A stretch of 64,000 nucleotides of DNA from Oikopleura dioica (lineage: Eukaryota; Chordata; Appendicularia; Copelata; Oikopleuridae), in NCBI GenBank assembly GCA_907165135.1, contig OU015566.1:10028157-10092156 (forward strand), written 5' to 3'. Below are positions 10,211 through 20,628 of the stretch, piece after piece. The translations under genes were made by a program, and so were the position numbers. The notes beneath the pieces were generated by a model, which did not search any database, was not told where the DNA came from, and was given only the letters and a program-made list of their open reading frames with translations. Every line of letters begins with the position of its first letter. The stretch's first letter is position 1.

Positions 10211-13200
10211 ATGGATCCTCAAAAAGGCGACATGAGCCAATTTGAAAGTGAGAGTGAAAAGAGTGAAGAACTCGAATCCCAGATGCCTGAACTGGGTGAG
10301 GAAGACACGAATAAGCTCAATGAGATCAAGCACTTACTCCTTCATGAGATCGAGGAAGGAATGACGATGTCGTCGACGAATCTGCGCGTTCTGACCTCGA
10401 CGCGGGAGATGTCCTTTAGAATGTGGGACAAGTGCATTCGAACGATCATTGCAACCATGCACAAGACTTTGAGAGATATTAGACGCCAAGGTATGGAGCA
10501 TGAAATGAAGTTAATGCAGTTTTTCAAATTCGAATAGGTGCGATATTGCTGTGCGACAAGTATTTTGATGAAATAAAGCTAGAAATGCGGCGATATAAGC
10601 GACTCAAACATGCAAGAGGGAAAGTCATGTGTACTTATGATTTAGGTAAGAATTTTACTTGCGTATTCACTCCATATAATTTCATTCAGAGGAGATCAAC
10701 AAGCTCGATGATGATTATGGAAGGACCATTCTCTGTAAAAACCGAGTGTGTCTCATTCCAAAGATCCAATTTGATGATCAAGCACTTTTCAAGTTTGCGG
10801 TGCAGTTGCCACTTACGGTCAGTTCCGATATTTTCCCACTAATCATACCCTCTTATAAAGGTCGATATGCCGATAATAGAAGATATGCAGCTGCCTCCCA
10901 TGGACGAGTTCCCCGTGTTCAACACAGTCTACTTTGCCAGCATCGAGCAAACAAAGTTCATGCTTCCCTACCTGATCTGCACTCGAGACGAGCGCGGGCC
11001 AGAGCTCATGGCGCACATTCTAGCGCCTCTTCGCCGCGAGAAGGACTTGCCACAAGTTAGAGCCGTCAGAGGAAGGTGGAGCTTTGCGATCTCCCTTTTT
11101 GGTGTCAGGTGAGAACAAAGAAAAAATGGTAAAAACTAATCTCATTTCCAGCTGGGCAAGAGTGGCCATACAAGTCTTTAATCGACGTCCTGACGCTGAC
11201 AATCCACGTGACAATGTAAGTTCCCCCTTTTTACCATTGTTTTATACTGCCGAAGGTACTGGTCCTCTTCCTAGACGATCATCGAAAACAGGCTTGCTGG
11301 AACAATGAGTTCGCCAACTTTTACGAGATTCCGCGCGAGTACAACTTCAAGCACATCCCTGCTTTTACCTTCCATGTCTGGCTGTGTGATGTTGACTATC
11401 GATGGGCGACGTATGGATCTAAAGCGAGAATACCCTTGGGCGAACGCAAGAATGTCATAAAGAAGTTCATCAAGTCCTTCAAGGACTACGAAACTCACGA
11501 GCCAGAGTGCTGCGTCAAAGTCACCGGCAAGCGTGGCGAGGAGCCGTGGGCCTTCAATGGCGACATTTTCCTCGGTCTCAGCAAGACGATTGCTTCGAAT
11601 ATGGAGAAAAACGATGTGAGAGCGCACTCGATGCAGTACCTTTTGAGATCGACTTTCAATATGATGGGTGACAAGGAAGAAGTCACATACGAGGGGCGCC
11701 CCGTTTTCGAACGAGCGAAAGAGAAGTTCAAGCCTTCAACGATTCCTCCGATGCCAAAGTATGAAAACGGCAAATACGTGGGATATTCTGATCCTGAAGA
11801 CGAAGAAGAAAGCGAAGACATAGACGCGCCAGTGAGAATAAAGCCTCAAGAGAAGAGTGTCGACCTCAAAGCTGCACTTGATTCTTTTGACAAACGGTAT
11901 GCTAATGAGCTCTTTCTTGACAAAGATTTGGATGGGATTGCCCCTTTTCCTGAAGATGAGCTTTCTGATATCGAAGATGGCATGGCGAAGATAGATGAAG
12001 ATATGAAGAACGTAGCTGATGAAATGGAATACAAGAAGAACTTGCGAAAGTTTAATTTAACAAGAAAACTGAGCGAGGACCTTGAAAAGTACACTGACTC
12101 TTCGTCTGAAAGTGACTCCAGCGATAAAGCAACAAGACGATCAATCGACGAAAACAAAGAAGAAAGTGAAGTAGAGAACAAGAGTGAAATGGAAGAAGAA
12201 AGTGATGAAGACTGGGGCAATAACTCGAGCCCCACGGTGAAAAAAGATGATAAAATGGATACATCTAACAGTGCTTTACAAAAACCCGAAGAGATTGGAT
12301 GTCGATTTGATGGCCATATCGACTCTCCAGTTGACGAAACCGGTGATTGTCCATCGGAGAAGATAGAAGAGAACCAGATCCATGATGAACTGCCTGCATC
12401 AGTAAGGGTTCCCAGCAATCCTAATTTTGAGACGACTTATTCAATGATTGCAGAAGGAAGATCTCCTGATCCTGGTCTGTCTAAGAAAAGAGGGAGGCTC
12501 CAGCTTGATTCAGAACCACAACCTGGTCCACCAACTTCTTCGCCTGCCAAAAAGGCTCCGGTTATGACTAAGAAGCGATTCAACTTGCTGAGCCAGAAAC
12601 GCAGTTTTAAAATACCGACACGGCACAAGAAAGAAAAGAAGTTCAAAATGGGAAAATCCCTATTGTACAAAAGTCTTCGCCAATCATATGACTTTACCGA
12701 AAATCCGCTGAAGATAGATGTGATAAGAAAACAGTTACAAGTAATAGATCCGAGCACGGTCGATGGGCCCATCAAGTATCTTTACGAAATGACGGACCTT
12801 GAGCGGTGGGAAAACGCAGACATGATTAACGATAAGGATGTCTCGCTGGAAGACAAGGACGGCATCGTCCACGTGGCGAGTGTCAATCAAAGACGAGAAT
12901 TCCGCAAAGAAACGAAAAAGACAACATCGAAGTTTTCTGGAGACAAGTTCCGATCTCTTGTCGAGGAAAATGAAGAGCTGTACCAGCGGTTTTACGACTA
13001 TTTTTTCGGACCCTCTGAGCCATCGAAGAATAAACTCATGAATCACCAAAAGCGATTCAAAACTGAGCGTCTTCTTTGGGATATCAACGGAACGCGAAAG
13101 TTACGCGAGTCTCTCTTGGAATTTGTGAAGATAGAGCATTCCGAGTTTTTAGTTTTCTTTGAGGCGTTTGAGATGCCTTGCTCTTTTGGTCAAGCTTTCA

Positions 13201-13865
13201 AAAAGCAGGCCGAGTTGCGGCATCAACACGCTGGCACTGATGAAGACAATGAAGAGGGTACGCTTGGTTGGCGAGAGGATGCATTCAACCAAGTTCCCTT
13301 GAAGGTAAAGCGAAAGAAGCTGCAAGAGGATATGTCGGTGCCTAACAAATGGAGGAGCATCGAAAGATGGGAGTACTCAAGGAAAATGCTTGCGAAAAAA
13401 ATTCGTAAAGAGCAGAAAGCTGCGAAAAAAATTAAAAGAGAAAAAGAAGAAGCTCTTCAGGCGAAACTCGACGCCGCGAAGGGAATAATCAGACCGCCAA
13501 AAGTAACCCCGAAGAAAAAGCCTAAGATGTCGAAAAAGATCTCTCTGGAAGAAGTCCTTGCTTGGCCTGTCGAAAAGGTGCTGAAGGCAGTCGACAAGGA
13601 ATCCAAGCATGCTGAAAAAGCACCAAAACATCCGCTACGTGACTCCAGTGACCCACAACTGGAAGGGGCCAAGATGAGCAAAAATGTCCGACGCGATTCG
13701 AAAGCAAAGTTGTCCTCTAAGGTGCCAGACCAAGCAGCTTCAAATACTTTCAAGCACGAAAAAGATTCAGTGAAGGATTCGAATACTCCCGAATGGAGAG
13801 CTAAACGATTAGAAGATGCGGCTGACGAGGCAGAGTTCTCAAAAGTTATACTTAATTTTAGATAA
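10211..13865 (+). CDS. large acidic nuclear-type protein with a possible Tudor-like segment
   Basis: Six exons (10211-10490, 10538-10645, 10690-10817, 10861-11108, 11152-11215, 11256-13865) encode 1145 residues; the first intron is exactly 47 nt. Residues ~1-275 precede a region reading SWARVAIQVF, VLVLFLDDHRK, FYEIPREY and IPAFTFHVWL. This resembles the beta-strand pattern of an extended Tudor domain (A.V ... V.V.F.D ... L..LP), but the similarity is weak and is inference only. Residues ~400-850 are highly acidic and Ser-rich (repeated SESD, EEES, DEDWG) with basic patches. The C terminus is Lys-rich, with coiled-coil-prone KKIRKEQKAAKKIKREKEEA. No family is firmly recognised. The next gene begins 11 nt after the stop, so the two are probably co-transcribed. 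Confidence 0.72.
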
Positions 13866-13876
13866 ATATTGAAAAT
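13851..13876 (+). promoter_or_regulatory. putative trans-splice acceptor between two operon genes
   Basis: The sequence around the upstream stop reads TTAATTTTAG immediately before ATAAATATTG and the downstream ATG at 13877. The TTTTAG looks like a 3' splice site and overlaps the last codons of the upstream gene (its final Arg codon uses the AG). Larvaceans resolve operons by spliced-leader addition at such sites; use here is inferred. Confidence 0.5.
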
Positions 13877-15770
13877 ATGAATAGAATCGTGAACCCATCA
13901 AAGCCATTGCCCCAGGAAAATAAGACCGGAAAGCCGTACTATCCACCTCCCAAACGATCAACCTCGAGTCAGTCGAATTTATCACGGCATTCTGAGAAGA
14001 TATATGGTCGGCAATCTGTCCAGAGAAATAAATCTAGGCCGGAGTTCGGCGCGACAAACGACGAGGATAAGCCGCCATCATACCAACCTCCTCATCGAGC
14101 CTCTCGTTCACGTTCGCAGGAGTTTGGAGATCGAGATCGTGGGCAGAACGAGGACAGAGAGAAACATGATTCGCAGCTCAAGGAGAAGCGGCGCTCAAAG
14201 GATGACCACAGCCGAATAAAAGTGCCTGAAAATCGAGGTGAATCTTCTACAGTTAATGAGACTGGACGTGCTGAATTTGTGACGATGGAGCAGTTGAAAA
14301 AGTATCACACGATCTCTGTTCCAACTTATCAAGGTTTGTCATTGACTATTTGGGATTGTCGATCATTAAAAATCATTAAGGTCATGCTGCTCCCCTTGAC
14401 CTTCCACCGCGACCTTCTATGGCACCTATGAAGAAATCTGAACTCATCCGGCAGGAAAAAGAAGCAGCTGTTGCAAGAGCTCAAGAGCTCAAAGCGATGG
14501 CGAAAAAGTCAGGTTGGGATGAATCCTCTCCCGAGAACAATGTCCGAAAAGCTTCTTTTACATCCAGGGACCGCCTAGATAGTCGGGACAGACCTGTTCA
14601 CATTCGTTTCCGTTCCGATGATGATCGCAGTCCATCACCACCTCGTCGACGTAGGTCACCATCTCCGAGGAGATATGATGCACCTTCATATCGTGGTCGA
14701 AGTCCATCTGAAGAGCGCCCTAGAATTTACGATGACCGCGGATTCGACCGTGGATATGACCGAGACTATGATCGAGGTTATGATCGAGGATATGATCGTG
14801 GGTATGATCGCGGAAATGACCGATCGTATGATAATCGAAGCTATGATGATCGAAACTACGATAATCGTAGCTATGACAGTCGTCCGTTTGAGAAACGATA
14901 CGAAACGAATCGTGACCGAACTGATTACAACCATAACAGGTAAACTATCAGATGCTTTCTAGCATCTGAATCATTTTATAGAATTGACTCTGGTGACGAC
15001 GACAGACATCCTTACGGCACCATTAGGAACGAATTCCGGGATCGCCGTGGCTACAAATCATCAGTCAACTTCAAGACTCGAGGGAATAACAATGGTTACT
15101 TCAAGAATCACCACTGGAACAGCAACCGTGGCTTCAACAACTACGGCTTTGGATACAACAACAAGCGAGGTGGCTATCGTAATTCGAATCGCAACAATTA
15201 CGAAGACTTCGCTCGAAAAAATAGCCTTCCTTATGGGTACAAGTAAGCATGCAACAGGTATCCCAAGACTTCAGACATACTTTTAGGCATGGCAGTAACT
15301 CGTTCGGTGATTCTAAAATAGACTTGAGACTAAAGCATCAAAGCGAAAGAAGACCCCAACGCGCTGACACTCACTTCGAGCCAGGACAAGGATGCGGCGG
15401 TTGGAATTCAAACGATGTGCATGCATCAAAACCAGGAACGCCAAAGACAGAAGGTAGGACTTCAACAGAGCTTCAAAATAAACCAAATAACTTAGAGAGT
15501 CATTTTCAATTACCAACTTGGGACACTCAAAGCAAAGCTCCTGAGAAATGCTACATGGTTCGAGTCAAGAATCTTGGAAAGTGGAGTCTCGATGATGTCA
15601 AAGGCCTGTTTGCAACATTCGGAACTAAGAACATCAACAAAGATGGCGATGATTGGCTTGTTACTTTCGCTACTCAGACAGACATGGATGAAGCTAGGAT
15701 TGTCGACGGAGAGGTCTTGCCCTCGAAGAGTGGGAACAGAAAGATCAGAGTCTTTCAAGAACGTTGTTAG
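13877..15770 (+). CDS. Arg/Ser- and Tyr-Asp-rich RNA-binding-type protein
   Basis: Four exons (13877-14333, 14381-14939, 14982-15242, 15287-15770; introns 47, 42 and 44 nt) encode 586 residues. The N-terminal half is basic and rich in RS and RD. Residues ~240-260 carry SPSPPRRRRSPSPRR. A tandem low-complexity block of (D)RGYD repeats follows, then a Gly/Asn/Arg-rich segment (NNNGYFKNHHWNSNRGF). The C-terminal ~75 residues (CYMVRVKNLGKWSLDDVKG, DDWLVTFAT, RKIRVF) have the strand-helix order of a degenerate RRM. This organisation suggests an mRNA-processing factor in nuclear speckles; no ortholog is claimed. It follows the 1145-aa gene by 11 nt. Confidence 0.7.
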
Positions 15771-15897
15771 AAAATTTTTATTTTACTGCCACGTCACACT
15801 TTCTACTGCCACTCGATCAGGCATTTATACTTGTTCACTTATTTTGTGTTTTACGAGTTTATTTAAATAAAATTAATTATTTGAACAATCTGATGGC

Positions 15898-18355
15898 TCA
15901 TTGATTATTTGCACGAACAGAGAAAGGTTTTAGATTGAGGTAATCTGCTGCAGCATTGAGTCTTGTTATCAGAATTCCGACCTAAAATGCATGTCATTGT
16001 AGCTCATCTATTTTTGCTTACCTGTCGTTGGATCTCCTCTTTGTCGCCAAGAGCGAAGTAATTTGAGAGTCCCGGATAAGTTGCTGGTCCACCTTCCGCT
16101 CTACTGGTGACAACTACATTTTGAAGATCTTGCTGAATCGGGTGGCAGCAATTTTGATCCGTTAGATATTTCGAAAAGTTCAGTAGACGCATAAATGATC
16201 GCTTCTTGTCTGCATTTTCGCTCGTATCGTAGTTATTTTTTGCAGAAATGAGCTATATCGTGGCTGATAAGATTGCAAGTTTATATTGATGTGACATTTG
16301 AAAATTCAACCATTCCTGAGATTTTAACGACGCACTTGCTCTTTTTATCAAATTCTGCTGGTTCGAGGAAATCTCGCTGCCTACTTCAGGGAGCTTTTCA
16401 TCCAAGTTATCGATGTATCTCGACATTGGAGATGGATCGATGGGGAAGAAATCGGAACAAGAAGCTCTGATAAGAAATGCACCGGTGACTTCTGTCACTT
16501 TCTTTGCAGCAACGAATCCTGGGTCGATCATTTTCACGTATTCGTAGTTGTCGTATCCTTATTGATTCGTTAGCTTATATTTTTATTTAATTCATATTGC
16601 ATTTTTGCTTTATATATGGCAAAAATACCAGTGTGGTATGTTGAATAGATTCCAATTTTTCTTGTTGTCTGGCTGAAGCCAACATCAATCACCGGAACGC
16701 CTCCAAAATGATGGAATGGAGCATAGTCTGACCCGAGACCTAATAAAATTATAAACCGGCTAGCATGTTATTTCAAACCAGGATTCCCAATGTTTGGTCT
16801 GCCATCAGCTCCAGTCTTTTCTACCCACCGATCGGTAACGCTCATGCTTGAATCTTTATGATCCTTTATGTAGTCGGTTATTTCAAAAACAAATTCGTGC
16901 ATTTGTTGAGAGGCTCCTGCTCTGAAGTACTCGTTTCCTTGGAAACTAACATCTAAAATGAATTTGTATCCGTCAAATCTTTTTTTATATTCTACCGGCG
17001 TTGATGTAAAGAATGGCTCGTTCTTTGAGTACCGCCAGGAATTCCTCCACGAATTCTATACTGCCCATGAGTCCGTGTTCTTCACTGCCCCACGAACAGA
17101 AGATGACAGTTCTCTTTGGCCTGATGTTCAGCTCTTTGAAGAGTCTTGAAATCTCAAAAATTGATGTCATTCCAGCTCCTGCGTCGATAGCTCCGTGCAC
17201 CCAAGAATCGCGATGATTTCCAATCAAGACATACTCATCTGGGTACTCAGATCCCTCGATTATTCCAATAACATCTTGAGACTTCTTTCGTTCATACTTG
17301 ACCGCGATCTGAATGTCAAAAGTTTGACCGTTCTTGATGCTCCCTCCGAAATTCATAAGAGTAGCCATTGCTGACTCATCCTTCCATTCTTGTGGGACAG
17401 GTCCACCTTCCAGTTCAGAAAGCAAGTGTTGTGCATCGCCCCAAGCAATTGGCTGAGATGGAAGTGGTGCCCAAATGTGCGGCGAGTCTATTTGTTCTCT
17501 AGTATAGTTGAGGAGGTCTCTCCAATCGTCAAAATAAGCCCCTTCGATTGATGGATAACCCGGTGAAGTCGGATCACCACGTTTGTACTTCGCGGAGCCT
17601 CGTTGAACAGTATCTTCTGGAATTCCGGGACCCTCGGGAAAAACTTTGTCGTTTTCATCAGATGCATCGTGCGGATCAGAAAAGATGAGGACTGCTTGAG
17701 CACCGTAAGGTTTCACGTTTCTGCCTTTATCTGGTCGCCCAGCGCCGCCACCATATTTGCAGATGACGACTGAATCTTGGAAAATATCAGGATCCTGAGA
17801 TAGAAGCCATTGAACATTGTCTGGATTACAGTAATGTCCGTAGACGAGTTTTGAAGTGGAAATGGGATTTTCAGTAGGAGGAGCAAAGGCATTATAAAAC
17901 ATCAACACTTGATCATCGTTTTGGAACTCATCTCCATCTTCTTTTTTACGAAGAGTGAATCCCCCTGAAAGTCTTGCGTAGCAGTTAGGCTCGTCAGGGT
18001 AGGAGTGGAGGATCTGATAGTCCATCGACCAAGCATCGTCTAGTTGATCTTTCCATTTGTTGATGATGTAGTCTGCCATTTCATAGTCACCTGATAAATT
18101 TAAAAGTGAAATTCAAAAAATAAACCGCTTACCTTGACTAGTAGCCCATCGAATCACCCCACTCAAATATTCGGTCTCTTTCTCCAACTTCTGAGAGTCA
18201 ACAGCATTCACGAAATTATCAATTAGCTTGAAATCAAAATCGTCGGCATTCTTAGCTTCAGCTTCTGGTTTACTAAACCAACCGATAGTAACTCCAACAC
18301 CTAAAGCTACAGCTATGCCAATGGCAATTCCCACCCACTTGGTGACTTTGCCCAT
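15898..18355 (-). CDS. glutamate carboxypeptidase II-like (PSMA/NAALADase, M28B)
   Basis: Seven exons on the minus strand (18355-18133, 18090-16996, 16952-16779, 16739-16629, 16557-16316, 16252-16022, 15981-15898) encode 719 residues, close to the ~750 of human FOLH1. It is a type II membrane peptidase that removes C-terminal glutamate (folate polyglutamates, NAAG). Visible: membrane anchor after MGKVTKW (VGIAIGIAVALGVGVTIGW); zinc ligands in GNHRDSW (His), GAIDAG (Asp), SEEHG (Glu pair), INAD (Asp) and YHTG (His), all conserved; C-terminal dimerisation helices. The intron at 16253-16315 is 63 nt, GA-AG, and leaves the frame unchanged, so without splicing there would be an in-frame TAG. The start is the only Met before the anchor. 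Confidence 0.93.
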
Positions 18356-18716
18356 TTTTTATAGATTTCTCTCTAGTACTGAGAAGAACAGAGCTGACTT
18401 TTCTTTTATACATGTATGAAAGTTATGGGCAAATATGCGAAGGAAATTGAAGAATCAAACGTATTTGCTTTGCTTTTTTAGTATCAAGTTAACGCAAGAA
18501 CTCATCGTGGAAAGTACTTTCTGACAAAATAAATAAAATTTCGAGCAATGGATATGTTAGACGTCTAATTATTTCTAAGTTTGCTTCTTCTCATAAATTT
18601 TCAAATGTAATTACAATGCTGGGCGACAACCAAAAACAATTATTCTTTTTATTTACGATAGGTACGCCTTTGAAGATCCTTTTTCGTGTTTTCAAGCTCA
18701 AAGAGAAGGGGCGAAA

Positions 18717-20035
18717 ATGAGTGAGTACAAGAGCTTTGCAACAGATGCTATTCATTCCGGACACCATCCAAATGAATCCGATCCCTCGATTGTCCCTCCG
18801 ATCACGATGTCGTCTACCTACCAATTAGCTGAAGTCGGTATCGATGATATCTTCACCGGTCCTGTTATTTATTCAAGGTTTATTTCTTGATAGACCTAAA
18901 ACCAACATCTAATGTAATTAAGATTGGGAAACCCTACACGCGATTCTCTGGAAAAATGCATCGCGAAGCTCGAAAACGCCAAGTACGGCTTTGCTTTTGC
19001 ATCGGGAATGAGCGCAATTACCGCCTGCTTCCAGTCGTTTCTTCAATCTGGCGATCATGTCGTCTGTAGCGAGGATATGTATGGTAGCACGACTTCCTAT
19101 TTGCAGAAATTGGAAGTGCAATTCAATGTCCCCGTCAGCCCGGTTGATTTTAAGAAAGTAGAGGATGTGACCGATGCGATCACCGAAAAAACAAAGGTCA
19201 GACTTAAAAAAAGAATAGAATAAATAAGAATTAAGCTTGTTTATTTCGAGCCAATCACCAATCCACTCATCGGAGTCGTCGATGTGCCAGCAGTTGTCAA
19301 GGCAGTTCGTGAAAAGAATAAAGATGCTCTAGTAATTGTTGACAACACATTTCTTTCGCCTTGGAATATGCGACCAATCGACTACGGCGTTGACATCGTC
19401 TTGCATTCTGCGACCAAGTACATCAACGGTCATTCGGATACTATCTGTGGCTTGGTCTCAACAAATAAAATCGATCTTGCGCGAAAAATGAAAAACGCGC
19501 AACTTTATCTCGGAGGTGTTCCCTCACCATTTGATTGCTTTCTTGTGAGTCGAGGGATCAAGACGCTCGACTTGCGAATGGAAAGACACGCGAAGAACGC
19601 TCTAAAAGTCGCTGAATGGCTTGAAATTCATCCTTGCGTCGAAAAAGTGATCTATCCTGGTAAAATATTGAAATGTAATTTTTCTATAGTCTATTTTCAG
19701 GGCTGAAATCTCATCCTCAATTTGAGCTACTAAAGAAAATTTCCCGCACTCCTTCCGGAATGGTGACTTTTACTATAAAGGGCGGTCGAAGCGAAGCGGA
19801 GAGATTTCTAAAATCACTGAAGATCATTTCCCATGGAGTTTCCCTTGGTGGATACGAGTCTCTTGCCCAGCACCCGTTCACTACTACGCATGGAGCTGTG
19901 TCAAAAGAGCAGAAAGACCGAATCGGCATTACCGAGAACATGATTCGTGTTTCCATCGGACTGGAAGCCGTTCATGACATCATCGAGGATATCGACTACG
20001 CCTTGAAAAAAGCAACAAACAACAACAAAGCTTGA
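18717..20035 (+). CDS. CTH: cystathionine gamma-lyase
   Basis: Four exons (18717-18877, 18923-19196, 19236-19659, 19701-20035) encode 397 residues (human 405). It is a PLP enzyme of the transsulfuration pathway that cleaves cystathionine to cysteine and also produces H2S. Visible landmarks: the N-terminal Tyr/Arg segment ending VIYSR then LGNPTR (active-site loop); ASGMSA; the PLP-binding lysine in SATKYINGHSD; VDNTF; and the substrate-carboxylate region SLGGYESL with AQHP. The gene diverges from the carboxypeptidase gene 361 bp away. Cystathionine gamma-synthase or beta-lyase are paralogous options, but in animals CTH is by far the likeliest. Confidence 0.93.
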
Positions 20036-20350
20036 AAAAATCTTGTTGAATAAAATTGTCTATTAATAAACACGTGCGTCTACCCAAAGTCTCACAATTG
20101 TTTCATTCCGGAATCGAACCTATTCACAATCGAATTGAAAGATTACCATGGTTTCTAACGCTCTTGAAAGTCTTGAGTGGCGCAGTTGGAGATTTTCGAA
20201 TTGGCTAATGCTCTTCATTAGAGTTTTCAAGAGAGTTTGAGAGAAACGAAAAAAGATAAGCAGGTTATTTTGGGGCGCAGCTTGTAAGTTTCAATTTTCG
20301 ATGCATTTAACTTGCGCTAATACTAATTTAGGATTGGAGTAAGGAAAACA

Positions 20351-20628
20351 ATGCCTATCAATCTACCGAAAATCGGTGAAGACAAAAAGAAGAAGGTGAG
20401 CTTGAATTCCTAGACAAAATTTTCTAAGCACTTCAAATTCTAGTGCAAAGAAGGAAAGTGCACAAACGAGGATGAAGAATGCCCTGAAGCGAGTGAAAAG
20501 CTGAAACCTATCAAGATGAAAAAGGTGCGTTCTACCTCAAATGCTCCCTGATAAATAAAAATGTTAAGGTCAAGCCTGCAAAGAAAAAGAACAAGAAGAC
20601 TGAATCCAAAGCTTGCGTCCTGCTTTAA
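20351..20628 (+). CDS. 61-aa polybasic peptide with a C-terminal CaaX box
   Basis: Three small exons (20351-20395, 20444-20524, 20569-20628; introns 48 and 44 nt, GT-AG, all phase 0) encode 61 residues beginning MPINLPKIGEDKKKK. The middle is mixed charge with three Cys; the end is strongly basic (PAKKKNKKTESKA) followed by CVLL and stop. CVLL is a CaaX prenylation motif (Leu at the last position favours geranylgeranylation), and the adjacent lysines form a polybasic membrane-targeting region as in Rho/K-Ras tails. No GTPase domain is present. Regular phase-0 exons argue for a real gene; function is unknown. Confidence 0.55.

Noticed and set aside
11846-12418. 190-codon minus-strand Ser-rich open frame
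   Set aside because: Exact antisense of the acidic Glu/Asp/Ser-rich coding exon of the 1145-aa gene; such codons read as Ser/Phe/Leu on the other strand.
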